A stretch of DNA of 64,000 bases from assembly GCA_902798745.1 (NCBI GenBank), contig CADBXM010000001.1, positions 124,001 through 188,000 on the forward strand, in the 5' to 3' direction. Both the position numbers and the translations under genes were made by a program. Numbering within the stretch: position 1 is the first letter of the stretch; each line of letters opens with the position of its first letter. Below, one piece after another: positions 51,142-59,230 of this stretch. The DNA is from an uncultured Eubacteriales bacterium (GTDB lineage Bacteria > Bacillota > Clostridia > Peptostreptococcales > Anaerovoracaceae). The notes under the pieces were generated by a model, which had not been told where the DNA came from, did no database searches, and was given only the letters and a program-made list of their open reading frames with translations.

Positions 51142-51214
51142 CGTGTCAGGCTGACACATCCGCTGTGTCACTGCGACACAACAAATTGAACGTTAAAATA
51201 CAGACAGATAAAAT
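51142..51214 (+). promoter_or_regulatory. Pilus-regulon tandem operators and promoter 3 (ahead of the minor and major pilins)
   Basis: Two sites: CGTGTC-AGGCT-GACACA (51142-51158) and TGTGTC-ACTGC-GACACA (51164-51180), centres 22 bp apart on the same DNA face. The proximal one is again exactly 5 bp before TTGAAC (51186-51191), with a 17-bp spacer to TAAAAT (51209-51214). Confidence 0.85.
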
Positions 51215-51237
51215 ACAGTTGCAGCAAGGGGAAAGCA

Positions 51238-52257
51238 ATGCGAATAATAAGGCATACCCTTAACAACAGAATATGGGGGGCGGTACTGATAGTTCTATCG
51301 ATACTGTTAGTCGGGCTAATACCAATACGGGCCGTTTACGCGGCATCCGAAGAGGTGAGCATCCCTTACCGCCAAGAGTGGACCAACAGATCGGGAGAAA
51401 CTGTAGACAACAGCTTCGAATACAGGCTCACGGCCGTTGATGGAGCGCCTCTTCCGGATGAAGCGAGCGGAGGCTACTACTCGTTCGTGCTGACAGGCAA
51501 CGCCAGCGGAAGCATAAAGCTTCACTTCCCGTTTGCTAAGCCGGGGTATTACAACTACCTTGTGAGGGCGTATATACCTGATAAAGAGCAGTATTACAGC
51601 TACGATGATGAGACCTATGATTTGATGATCATGGTGGTCAACTCGGCCGATGGTCTCGAAATCGGAGCAATGACCATACAGGACGAGACCTTAGCCAAAT
51701 ACTCCGAGTTGCCATTCAGTATGGCATACACCAAAGCCCCGCCTAACAATGGTGATGATGACAATGGTGGTGGAAACAGGAATGGCAATGGAGGCGGGGC
51801 AGCAGCCCCTGGTACTGTACCGGCAGGCACTACGGTGATCGACGATACGGCACCGCCTGAGACGATCCCTGATCAAGGCACACCACAAGGTATACTGCCT
51901 GACCCGGAAGACTGGGCACTGCTCAACCTGATCCTTCTGATCCTGACCGTGATCGTAGCTCTTGCAGACGGGATCTTGTACTTCAGAAGCCCTAGAGACA
52001 AGTACGGCGACGAGTACGAGTACGAGGATGATGAAGACGAAGAAGTCAGGCGGCACGGCCTACTCAGGATAGCGGCCTTCATAACAGCGATCGCATCATT
52101 CATACTCTTCATCCTGACAGAGGACATTACCGATCCGATGATCTGGGTGGACGAGTACACGATATGGATGCTGATACTGTTCATAGCAGCGGTACTCCTG
52201 TCGATGCTCTCTAAGAAAGAATACGAAGAAGAGGAGAGCGAACAGGGTGTCACATGA
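51238..52257 (+). CDS. Minor (basal-type) pilin with FctA-like domain and three-helix membrane module
   Basis: 339 residues. Signal peptide to about 36 (IRAVYA-AS). One Spy0128/FctA-like isopeptide domain (about 40-160; FEYRLTAVDGAPLP, FPFAKPGYYNYLVRAY). Then a Gly/Asn/Asp and Pro/Thr linker (165-215) which could span the wall. Instead of an LPXTG-type signal it ends with three membrane helices, opening EDWALLNLILLILT and containing ILTEDITDPMIWVDEYTIWM. This C-terminal part resembles the one on the sortase at 43820. It is probably the membrane-held base of the pilus. AAGGGGAAAG precedes the ATG. Confidence 0.82.
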   Translation: MRIIRHTLNNRIWGAVLIVLSILLVGLIPIRAVYAASEEVSIPYRQEWTNRSGETVDNSFEYRLTAVDGAPLPDEASGGYYSFVLTGNASGSIKLHFPFAKPGYYNYLVRAYIPDKEQYYSYDDETYDLMIMVVNSADGLEIGAMTIQDETLAKYSELPFSMAYTKAPPNNGDDDNGGGNRNGNGGGAAAPGTVPAGTTVIDDTAPPETIPDQGTPQGILPDPEDWALLNLILLILTVIVALADGILYFRSPRDKYGDEYEYEDDEDEEVRRHGLLRIAAFITAIASFILFILTEDITDPMIWVDEYTIWMLILFIAAVLLSMLSKKEYEEEESEQGVT

Positions 52258-52328
52258 GGAAGTCAATAAACAGAGTTTTTGAAAAACGTTAACTAATCGA
52301 AAGATATAAATAGAAAAGGAGAACAACC

Positions 52329-53813
52329 ATGAAAACCAGAAAGTACGGCAAGATCATGACACTGTTCCTTGCGCTGGCAATGATAATGGCGATGAGCATC
52401 AGCTCATTCGCTGCAAGCGGAAGCGGGTCAGACCTTGGGGAAGACAATTCGATCAATCCAAATGATACGGGCATCATCTCGAACGGGGGCGTTCGCGAGA
52501 ACGGAGAAGATGCCGGAGGAACAAATACAGGTAAGTATGGTGTATACCAGGCCGTCGGCAATAAGGTAACACTCTACAAGGATATCGTCATCTTCAACAC
52601 AAGAACTGACAATACCGATGTATATCTGCCAAATATCAAGTACGAGTATACGGTGTCGGCAGTTACAGCGGCTGAAAACAAGTATATAACTGATGAGTAC
52701 GGCCTGAAGGGTTCGATCAACAGCGGAGTACCCGCTGCTGCACCATCCGGTAAAGCAAGTGTTGAATACAATAATACTACAGCTACAGGCATCAAGCAGG
52801 AAGGCACAGGCGACGCTGTAGTCAAAGTCACAACCAACACAAATGGAGTTGCCGCAAGAGGAAGCTTTGACCTGACATTTGACCCATCGAAGTTCACAAA
52901 GCCTGGCATTTTCCGTTACAAGGTAACAGAGTCTCTGGCAAGCGGCTTTTCGAGAGCAACTGCAGGCGTGACTAACGACACATACAACGCAGACAGATAT
53001 CTGGATGTTTATGTCCAGAACAAGACAGGCGGCGGCTACGAGATCTACGGTTTTGTTCTCTTTGAGGCGACTGACAAGGATACAGAGTTTACTGCAGATC
53101 CTGGTACAGCTATCACAGCAAAGACAAACGGATTCGTATCCAACAAGTATGATAAGCAGGGCACCACATACAGCAAGACTGAAAAGGGCGTAGACATCTA
53201 CGAGACATCCAATGTCAAGATCAGCAAGACCATCACCGGCGCTATGGCTGACAAGAACAACAAGTTCCCGTTCAAGGCTACAATTGCAAACACCGCGATC
53301 ACTAAGGATCCTATCATCTCATTCAAGGTAGTTGGTGACAACGGAAGCCTCACCACTACAGGAGATAATCCGACAGCTACAATGACAGGCGGTACTGCTA
53401 CTATCGGAAGTGCTACAGCAACAGTTGCACAGGGAATGGAACTCAATGACGCAGATTACGTATACATCTACGGCGTTCCTGGAAAGAATCAGGCTACTAA
53501 CGTAGTTGCTGAAGAGTACAACAACACCACAGAGGTATACAAGGTATCCGCTAAGTATGACAACACTGACCTTACAGTCGTTGCAAGCACTACAGGTACA
53601 GTCGCTGACATGAATGCCGCGGCTACAGCCAAGAACCAGACTGCTCAGAATCTCGACATCACAAAGGCAGAGGATGAGCTCGCTGTAACAAACAACCTCG
53701 CAGCTATCTCACCAACAAACGTTGTAATGAGATACGCTCCATATCTCTTCATCCTCGGCGGAGCGATCATGCTGCTGGTAATAAGCAGAAGACGCAAAGC
53801 TGAGCAGGAGTAA
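52329..53813 (+). CDS. Major pilin, Spy0128/FctA-like
   Basis: 494 residues. Signal peptide to about 28 (MSISSFAASG). Two or more FctA-type domains expected to carry Lys-Asn isopeptide bonds: the first has IKYEYTVSAVT, GIFRYKVTES and DVYVQNKTGGGYEIYGFVLF; the second starts NVKISKTITGAM with PFKATIAN. The sorting signal is ISPTNVVMRYAPY, a hydrophobic helix and RRRKAEQE; Asn replaces the usual Gly of xPTG. Very low Cys and high Thr/Asn content fit a pilus shaft. Codon use is strongly biased to preferred codons, as for an abundant protein. AAAGGAG precedes the ATG and a strong terminator follows. Confidence 0.9.
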   Translation: MKTRKYGKIMTLFLALAMIMAMSISSFAASGSGSDLGEDNSINPNDTGIISNGGVRENGEDAGGTNTGKYGVYQAVGNKVTLYKDIVIFNTRTDNTDVYLPNIKYEYTVSAVTAAENKYITDEYGLKGSINSGVPAAAPSGKASVEYNNTTATGIKQEGTGDAVVKVTTNTNGVAARGSFDLTFDPSKFTKPGIFRYKVTESLASGFSRATAGVTNDTYNADRYLDVYVQNKTGGGYEIYGFVLFEATDKDTEFTADPGTAITAKTNGFVSNKYDKQGTTYSKTEKGVDIYETSNVKISKTITGAMADKNNKFPFKATIANTAITKDPIISFKVVGDNGSLTTTGDNPTATMTGGTATIGSATATVAQGMELNDADYVYIYGVPGKNQATNVVAEEYNNTTEVYKVSAKYDNTDLTVVASTTGTVADMNAAATAKNQTAQNLDITKAEDELAVTNNLAAISPTNVVMRYAPYLFILGGAIMLLVISRRRKAEQE

Positions 53814-53860
53814 GATTTCTGCAAAAGCGTTTAGAGCAAACCAAATAAACTCTAACTGAT

Positions 53861-53893
53861 AAGAGAGGCCACCGAAAGGTGGTCTCTCTTTTA
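53861..53893 (+). terminator. Strong terminator of the pilin operon
   Basis: A 13-bp stem (53861-53873 with 53878-53890) closed by a GAAA tetraloop and followed by TTTTATATT. Confidence 0.92.
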
Positions 53894-53902
53894 TATTGAT
53901 GG

Positions 53903-53908
53903 TACAAT
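53903..53908 (+). promoter_or_regulatory. -10 element for the NlpC/P60 gene, leaderless-type
   Basis: TACAAT ends 7 bp before the GTG at 53916, so transcription would begin at or next to the start codon. No good -35 box. Confidence 0.35.
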
Positions 53909-53915
53909 CTGTATT

Positions 53916-54539
53916 GTGAAAGGAATGATCGAAACTGCCAAAACATATTACGATAATCGCGAGCGCCTGATATACACATATCGCGGCAATGTTTTCACGC
54001 GCGGCGGAGAATTGTACGATCCGCAAAACGATGGGCGAGGCCGCATCGACTGCTCGTCTTTGGTCCATCTTGCGCTTATTGGGGTAACGTATGATCAGAG
54101 CCCGTATGTCAGCGGGGATGTGGAGGACTTCTTCAACAAACCTTGCTGCTGGTATCCTGCAGCTGAAACGATGAGCGTTGGCGATGTATTTGCCGCGAAC
54201 TCGGAAAGGGGTTCGGATGTGCGGCGCTCGTATGGCCTTGCAAAGTACTGCAGAGAGAATGGGCTGGAGATACAGCCTACAGCTTCCGGCTCATATGATG
54301 GACTGCTCATGCCCGGCGATCTGGTTTTCTTTAAAGCGGCTCCGTCAAGGCTGGAAGAGTACATCTATTACAAGATATGGCTGCAGATCGCTCATGTGGG
54401 CATCGTAATGGATGACACAGATTACATGATCAACGCGACCGGCAGCAGCAAGCACGAGCTCAATGCGAAAAGAGATCCGATACAGTATACAAAGATCAGC
54501 GACAAAGGGACGCCGGTCCTGGCAGCAAGAATGATATGA
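53916..54539 (+). CDS. NlpC/P60-type cysteine peptidase-like protein
   Basis: 207 residues from a GTG; ATG at 53925 is an alternative but is hard against AAAGGA. NlpC/P60 fold: the Cys nucleophile in GRIDCSSLVHLAL (about residue 49), His in QIAHVGIVMDDT and the Asn region YMINATGSS. No signal peptide is visible, so the protein may be cytoplasmic or exported by another route. Role probably peptide or amide hydrolysis linked to cell-wall fragments. Its last 4 bp overlap the next gene (ATGA). Confidence 0.78.
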   Translation: MKGMIETAKTYYDNRERLIYTYRGNVFTRGGELYDPQNDGRGRIDCSSLVHLALIGVTYDQSPYVSGDVEDFFNKPCCWYPAAETMSVGDVFAANSERGSDVRRSYGLAKYCRENGLEIQPTASGSYDGLLMPGDLVFFKAAPSRLEEYIYYKIWLQIAHVGIVMDDTDYMINATGSSKHELNAKRDPIQYTKISDKGTPVLAARMI

Positions 54540-55144
54540 AAAAGAAGATAAGAATAGTCGTTAATATTTGCCTTGCGGTCATGGTGTTTGGAGCCTGGCT
54601 CGATATGTTGTTCTTCGCCGAAGGTACTCTTGCAGAGGTGGGTGTCAGGAGCCTGAAGTATTTCACGATACAGTCCAATCTCCTTGTTGGCATAGCTGCG
54701 GTCATTTGGCTTGCACATTGCAAAAAGGGCGTAAGCAAAGCGGTGGAGAGTTTCAAGTACGTAGCTGCAGCGGCGGTGGCGCTGACGTTCATCACGGTCA
54801 TGACTTTTCTTGGCCCTATGTATGGTTACCCGGAGATGCTTGTGGGTGCCAACCTCTGGCTCCACCTGATAGTACCGGTAGCCGCCATAGCCGAGATCAT
54901 ATTCCTCTCGGATGCCGAGTACACGCGGAGGGACAACAACTTGGCGATCCTCCCACTCGCAATTTACGGCACATTCTACCTTGCCAACAATGTCATAAAC
55001 GGCATTGGCGAGTGGCCCGACACCAATGACTGGTACCTCTTCCTCACATGGGGTTACCCAATCGGATTCGTCATATTCGCGCTGCTGTTTCTGGTCACCT
55101 GGCTGATGGCATTTGGCATGAGAAAAGCCAGGCGCAGGAGATAA
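54536..55144 (+). CDS. Pr6Pr-family integral membrane protein
   Basis: 202 residues with six membrane helices. Signature segments of Pr6Pr-like proteins: LKYFTIQSNLLVGIAAVIWL, then WLHLIVPVAAIAEIIFL and TWGYPIGFVIFALLFLVTWL. Function unknown; distantly related to androgen-dependent TFPI-regulating hydrolases of eukaryotes. It is translationally coupled to the NlpC/P60 gene by an ATGA overlap. Confidence 0.78.
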   Translation: MKKKIRIVVNICLAVMVFGAWLDMLFFAEGTLAEVGVRSLKYFTIQSNLLVGIAAVIWLAHCKKGVSKAVESFKYVAAAAVALTFITVMTFLGPMYGYPEMLVGANLWLHLIVPVAAIAEIIFLSDAEYTRRDNNLAILPLAIYGTFYLANNVINGIGEWPDTNDWYLFLTWGYPIGFVIFALLFLVTWLMAFGMRKARRRR

Positions 55145-55202
55145 GCACTATGGCGATATATTTAAAATAGAGATATAATATAAAAGTTGAAAATAGAAAA
55201 GA

Positions 55203-55242
55203 TCCGGCTGAATGGTCAAACTTTGACGCCGGATAGTATAAT
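55203..55242 (+). promoter_or_regulatory. pfkA promoter with nested palindromic operator
   Basis: GTCAAA-C-TTTGAC (55215-55227) sits inside a second inverted repeat TCCGGC / GCCGGA (55203-55208, 55228-55233). TATAAT follows at 55237-55242. The palindrome covers the -35 region, as expected for a repressor site. Confidence 0.6.
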
Positions 55243-55265
55243 CGGATATTTACGGAGGAAAGACA

Positions 55266-56231
55266 ATGAAGAGGATAGGAGTGCTGACAAGCGGCGGCGA
55301 TGCGCCGGGAATGAACGCGGCAGTTAGAGCTGTAGTGAGATATGGTATCTACCACGACATGGAGGTCTATGGGATCAAGAGAGGCTATGAGGGCCTGATC
55401 GACGGCGATTTCGAGAGACTTTACAGACGCTCGGTCGGCGATATCCTGCAGCGCGGAGGCACTGTGCTGAAGACCGCCAGAAGTAAACAGTTCATTACCG
55501 AGGAGGGAATGGCCAAGGCTGCAGCCAATCTGAAAGAGCTGAAGATCGAAGACCTGGTCGTCATCGGAGGAAACGGATCGCTCACAGGCGCCAAGATCCT
55601 TTCTGAGAAACATGGTATCAACGTGATGGGTATTCCGGGCACGATCGATAATGACCTTGCTTATACGGATTACTGCATCGGATTTGACACAGCGATCAAC
55701 ACTGTGCTCGACGCGATCACACGCATAAGAGATACCAGTTCGTCCCACGAGAGAACAAGTATCATCGAGGTAATGGGACGTAATTGCGGAGACATCGCGC
55801 TTTATGCGGGAATCACAGGTGGCGCCGAATGCGTTCTTCTTCCTGAAATAGACAGCGACCTTGACGCAGTATATAAGAAGGTGGCTGAGGGCATCGGCTC
55901 CGGCAAACTCCATAACATCATAATCAAGGCAGAGGGCGTCGGGGTTGAGACCGATGCTCTGATAAAGATGCTTAGAGAGAGGACGGAAAGAGACGTCAAG
56001 CTGGTAGTGCTTTCATATCTGCAGCGCGGCGGATCTCCAAGCTTCCGCGACAGGATGCTCGCGACACAGTGTGGCATGAGAGCTATCGAGCTTATAAACC
56101 GCGGAGTAGATAACAGAGCGATAGGAGAGAGAGATGGTCAGATCATCGATCTGGATATCGGAGAGGCTCTTGAAGCGCGCAGGGCTGTAGACCTCGACCT
56201 TTACAAAGGTGTAGACATACTGAGCATGTAA
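55266..56231 (+). CDS. pfkA: ATP-dependent 6-phosphofructokinase
   Basis: 321 residues, the standard bacterial length. ATP-binding GVLTSGGDAPGMNAAVRA at the N terminus; catalytic segment PGTIDNDLAYTD with the general base Asp; then GRNCGDIALYAG and the allosteric and fructose-phosphate segments (SYLQRGGSPSFRDRM). The GGDAPGMN Gly after the first GG favours ATP rather than PPi as donor. It commits fructose-6-P to glycolysis. ATG at 55266 follows CGGAGG. A single-gene unit between its own promoter and terminator. Confidence 0.96.
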   Translation: MKRIGVLTSGGDAPGMNAAVRAVVRYGIYHDMEVYGIKRGYEGLIDGDFERLYRRSVGDILQRGGTVLKTARSKQFITEEGMAKAAANLKELKIEDLVVIGGNGSLTGAKILSEKHGINVMGIPGTIDNDLAYTDYCIGFDTAINTVLDAITRIRDTSSSHERTSIIEVMGRNCGDIALYAGITGGAECVLLPEIDSDLDAVYKKVAEGIGSGKLHNIIIKAEGVGVETDALIKMLRERTERDVKLVVLSYLQRGGSPSFRDRMLATQCGMRAIELINRGVDNRAIGERDGQIIDLDIGEALEARRAVDLDLYKGVDILSM

Positions 56232-56245
56232 AATATCATGCGGTG

Positions 56246-56275
56246 CCGTGGCGGGATATACCGCCACGGTTTTTT
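56246..56275 (+). terminator. Intrinsic terminator of pfkA
   Basis: A perfect 9-bp stem CCGTGGCGG / CCGCCACGG (56246-56254, 56261-56269) and six T residues. Confidence 0.93.
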
Positions 56276-56323
56276 GTTGCTCAAATTTCCTACCAAATCA
56301 ACAGGAAAAAACTCGCGAAACGC

Positions 56324-56394
56324 TTGACAGCATTCAATGAATTAGATATAACTAACGCAGGTAGTTTTAGTTAACTAACTATATTCGAATATTC
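56324..56394 (+). promoter_or_regulatory. feo promoter with palindromic candidate iron operator
   Basis: TTGACA (56324-56329), 17-bp spacer, TATAAC (56347-56352). Downstream, TTAGTTAACTAA (56367-56378) is a perfect palindrome resembling DtxR/IdeR-type half sites, followed by the palindrome ATATTCGAATAT (56381-56392). An iron-dependent repressor could block transcription here. Confidence 0.6.
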
Positions 56395-56433
56395 AAACTT
56401 ATAACGCACTAGTGACAGGAAAAGGGAAAACAA

Positions 56434-56727
56434 ATGGAACTCACAATGAGATCAGTATTCAAGGCAGATCAAAATGAATCGGCAGTTGCCGGGAAGGAAC
56501 AGAGTGACTTAGGTATCACTCTTCTCGAGGCTGAGCCGGGGAAGACTTACATCATCAAAGAGATAAATACCGCTGATGATGAAATGAATTCATTCCTCTT
56601 TAGACTCGGCTGCTATCCGGGAGAGCCGATCACTCTTATTTCAAAGAAGAAAAAGAGCTGTATCGTCGTCATCAAAGACGGCAGATACAACCTTGATAAG
56701 CTTCTTTCGGAAGCTATCGTGTTGTAG
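56434..56727 (+). CDS. feoA: FeoA-domain protein
   Basis: 97 residues. The SH3-like FeoA domain occupies about 30-97 (ITLLEAEPGKTYIIKEINTAD, LFRLGCYPGEPITLISKKKK). The N-terminal ~28 residues are an extra stretch of unknown role. FeoA is a cytoplasmic accessory of the ferrous-iron importer FeoB, encoded 70 bp downstream. ATG at 56434 follows GGAAAAGGG. Confidence 0.88.
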   Translation: MELTMRSVFKADQNESAVAGKEQSDLGITLLEAEPGKTYIIKEINTADDEMNSFLFRLGCYPGEPITLISKKKKSCIVVIKDGRYNLDKLLSEAIVL

Positions 56728-56796
56728 GTCCATTGGTTTCCTTTTGAGTTAGGGAATTATTTATAGGAATAGTTTTATTTTTTGGAGGTCATCACT

Positions 56797-58812
56797 ATGA
56801 GAATTGCTTTTGCGGGCAATCCAAACAGCGGCAAAACGACCATGTACAACGCTCTCACCGGCAGAAGTGAGAAAGTCGGAAACTGGGGCGGTGTTACGGT
56901 CGGAAGCAAAGAATACACAATCAAGAAAGAAATCGTGGGCAGAGACGATGTTATCGCAGTCGATCTTCCGGGCGCGTATTCGATGTCACCATTCACACCT
57001 GAAGAGGGCATCACAAGTGAGTACGTTAGAACAGCCAACCCTGATGCGATAGTCAATATTGTAGATGCTACAAATCTCAGCAGATCTTTATTCTTCACAT
57101 CCCAGCTCCTCGAGCTCGGTATCCCAGTCGTGGTAGCCTTGAACAAGAGCGACATCAACGAAAAGGAAGGAACGAAGATCGATACTGCAAAGCTGAGCGA
57201 AAAGCTCGGATGCCCAGTATTTGATACAGTGTCCATCGAAGAGAAGGGTCTTGCGGACGTGATCAAGACAGCTATCTCGCTGGCAGGCACTACTCAGAAG
57301 GCCCCATACATGCAGGCTGACATCAATCTGCACGACAAGGTGGCTGTAGACAAGGAAGACCGTAAACGTTATGAATTCGTGAACAGTCTCGTGGCAGGAG
57401 TTGAGACACGTAAGCAGCTTTCCGCTGAAAAGACAGGCGCTGACTCTGTTGACAACATACTGACAAATCCTATCGCAGGTATTATCGTATTTGCTTTAGT
57501 AATGTGGGGCGTGTTCTGGGTATCACAGGCATGGCTCGGACCGCTCGTGGCAGACTGGCTGGTAGGCTGGATCGAAACCTTCCAGGAGTGGGTAGCCGGA
57601 CAGCTTGAGAACAGCCCGGCGATCCTCTCGGCACTTCTTGCAGATGGTATCGTAGGCGGCGTAGGAGCCGTAGTCGGATTCCTGCCTCTGGTAATGGTAA
57701 TGTACTTCCTGATCGCTCTTTTGGAAGACTGCGGATACATGGCGCGTGTAAGCGCAGTTATGGACCCTATTTTCAAGAGAGTAGGTCTTTCAGGCAAGTC
57801 CGTTATTCCTGTAGTTATCGGTACAGGATGCGGCATCCCGGCCATCATGTCTTGCCGTACCATCCGTGATGAGAGAGAGAGAAGAGCTACAACAATGCTC
57901 ACGACCTTCATCCCTTGCGGCGCCAAGATCCCGATCATCGCTCTCTTTGCAGGAGCGTTCTTCAGCGGAGCAGGCTGGGTAAGCACACTGTCTTATTTCC
58001 TGGGACTTGCGCTCATCTTCCTCGGCGCTCTGCTGATCAAAGCCATCACAGGCTACAAATACAGAAAGTCATTCTTCATCATGGAGCTTCCTAAATGGAA
58101 AGCGCCAAGCCTTAAGTTTGCGTTCAAGTCCATGATGGAACGTGCAAAAGCATATATCATCAAGGCGGCTACCATCATCCTCGTATGCAACACCGTAGTA
58201 CAGGTAATGCAGACCTTCAACTGGCACTTCCAGGTCGTCGAAGAAGGCGCAGAGGATACATCGATCCTTGCTTCGATCGCAACGCCGTTCGCATTCCTGC
58301 TCATTCCTCTTGGATTCGGAGTATGGCAGCTCGCAGCGGCAGCCATCACTGGTTTCATCGCGAAGGAGAACGTTGTCGGTACACTTGCAGTAGTATTCGC
58401 GCTGACATCGTTCATCGATACAGAAGAACTTGCTATGACAGGCGGAGCCAACACAGTCGCCGCCACGATGGGACTGACATCGGTAACAGCTCTGGCATAC
58501 CTCTTCTTCAATCTGTACACACCGCCGTGCTTCGCGGCTATCGGAGCCATGAATTCAGAGATGAAGAGCAGAGGCTGGCTCTGGGGAGCCATCGGACTGC
58601 AGCTCGGAACAGGCTACACTATCGCGTTCCTCGTGAACCAGTTTGGCACACTCTTTACTGAAGGACACTTCGCAGCCGGATTCGTTCCTGGCCTGATCGC
58701 GGAAGCAGTCATGGTAGTAGTGCTCATACTCATCGCCAGAAAGGTGAGAGCTCACTTTGACGAGCAGTATGAACTCCACAGGAAGACTGCGGAGAACGGT
58801 GCTGCAGCGTAG
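56797..58812 (+). CDS. feoB: Ferrous iron transporter FeoB
   Basis: 671 residues from the ATG at 56797 (GGAGGT upstream); an earlier TTG is unlikely. N-terminal G domain: G1 GNPNSGKT (7-14), G2 GGVTV, G3 DLPGAYS and G4 NKSD. Then the membrane part with two Gate motifs (CGIPAIMSCRTI, IPCGAKIPI). It is on the short side for FeoB but complete. It imports Fe2+ under low-oxygen conditions, in keeping with an anaerobe. A Cys-rich partner gene follows. Confidence 0.96.
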   Translation: MRIAFAGNPNSGKTTMYNALTGRSEKVGNWGGVTVGSKEYTIKKEIVGRDDVIAVDLPGAYSMSPFTPEEGITSEYVRTANPDAIVNIVDATNLSRSLFFTSQLLELGIPVVVALNKSDINEKEGTKIDTAKLSEKLGCPVFDTVSIEEKGLADVIKTAISLAGTTQKAPYMQADINLHDKVAVDKEDRKRYEFVNSLVAGVETRKQLSAEKTGADSVDNILTNPIAGIIVFALVMWGVFWVSQAWLGPLVADWLVGWIETFQEWVAGQLENSPAILSALLADGIVGGVGAVVGFLPLVMVMYFLIALLEDCGYMARVSAVMDPIFKRVGLSGKSVIPVVIGTGCGIPAIMSCRTIRDERERRATTMLTTFIPCGAKIPIIALFAGAFFSGAGWVSTLSYFLGLALIFLGALLIKAITGYKYRKSFFIMELPKWKAPSLKFAFKSMMERAKAYIIKAATIILVCNTVVQVMQTFNWHFQVVEEGAEDTSILASIATPFAFLLIPLGFGVWQLAAAAITGFIAKENVVGTLAVVFALTSFIDTEELAMTGGANTVAATMGLTSVTALAYLFFNLYTPPCFAAIGAMNSEMKSRGWLWGAIGLQLGTGYTIAFLVNQFGTLFTEGHFAAGFVPGLIAEAVMVVVLILIARKVRAHFDEQYELHRKTAENGAAA

Positions 58813-58847
58813 ACAAGTCATTATTACCTAATAGCATACATTAATAG

Positions 58848-58888
58848 GTCCGTGCAAAAGGATTCATAATCACTCCTTCTGCACGGAC
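58848..58888 (+). other. Hairpin between feoB and the Cys-rich gene
   Basis: A stem of 9 plus 5 bp (GTCCGTGCA 58848-58856 with TGCACGGAC 58880-58888, and AAGGA with TCCTT inside) lacks a T-run. It may stabilise the feoB mRNA or partly terminate it. TGATATAGT just after (58891-58899) could be a weak promoter. Confidence 0.5.
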
Positions 58889-58920
58889 TTATGATATAGT
58901 AGAAACCGGAGGAAACAACT

Positions 58921-59103
58921 ATGAATGCGGCAACTGTAATAGCGCTGATCGCGGTCGCGGTGATACTGGGGCTGGCGATACGGTATATATATAAGGAAAA
59001 GAAAAAGGGCACCAAGTGCATAGGATGCCCGTACGCGGATTCGTGTCCGTCCAAGATGTTCGACCCCGAGACAGGGGAGTATCGCTGCGGACACCACGGA
59101 TAG
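58921..59103 (+). CDS. FeoB-associated Cys-rich membrane protein
   Basis: 60 residues: a membrane helix (about 4-24), a basic cluster, then CIGCPYADSCPSKMF and a CGHHG end. This matches the small FeoB-associated Cys-rich family (PF12669 type) found only next to feoB. The Cys/His residues probably bind Fe2+ or an Fe-S cluster at the cytoplasmic mouth of FeoB. Strong GGAGG precedes the ATG. Confidence 0.93.
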   Translation: MNAATVIALIAVAVILGLAIRYIYKEKKKGTKCIGCPYADSCPSKMFDPETGEYRCGHHG

Positions 59104-59156
59104 CTCGTGTTCCGAGACGGATAAGACAGATCAAACATAGTATTACGATATGAGGG

Positions 59157-59194
59157 AACCCCTTTCGCCTGAGTGAAGACGAAAGGGTTTTTTT
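59157..59194 (+). terminator. Intrinsic terminator of the feo locus
   Basis: AACCC(C)TTTCG / CGAAAGGGTT stem (59157-59167, 59180-59189) with one bulged C, 12-base loop and seven T residues. Confidence 0.88.
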
Positions 59195-59215
59195 GCTCAA
59201 TTATCGACCGTATGA

Positions 59216-59224
59216 TGCTATACT
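59216..59224 (+). promoter_or_regulatory. Extended -10 of the MATE gene, leaderless-type
   Basis: TGCTATACT ends 6 bp before the ATG at 59231, so transcription would start at the start codon. There is no Shine-Dalgarno site in the 6-bp gap. Confidence 0.5.
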
Positions 59225-59230
59225 GTTTTC

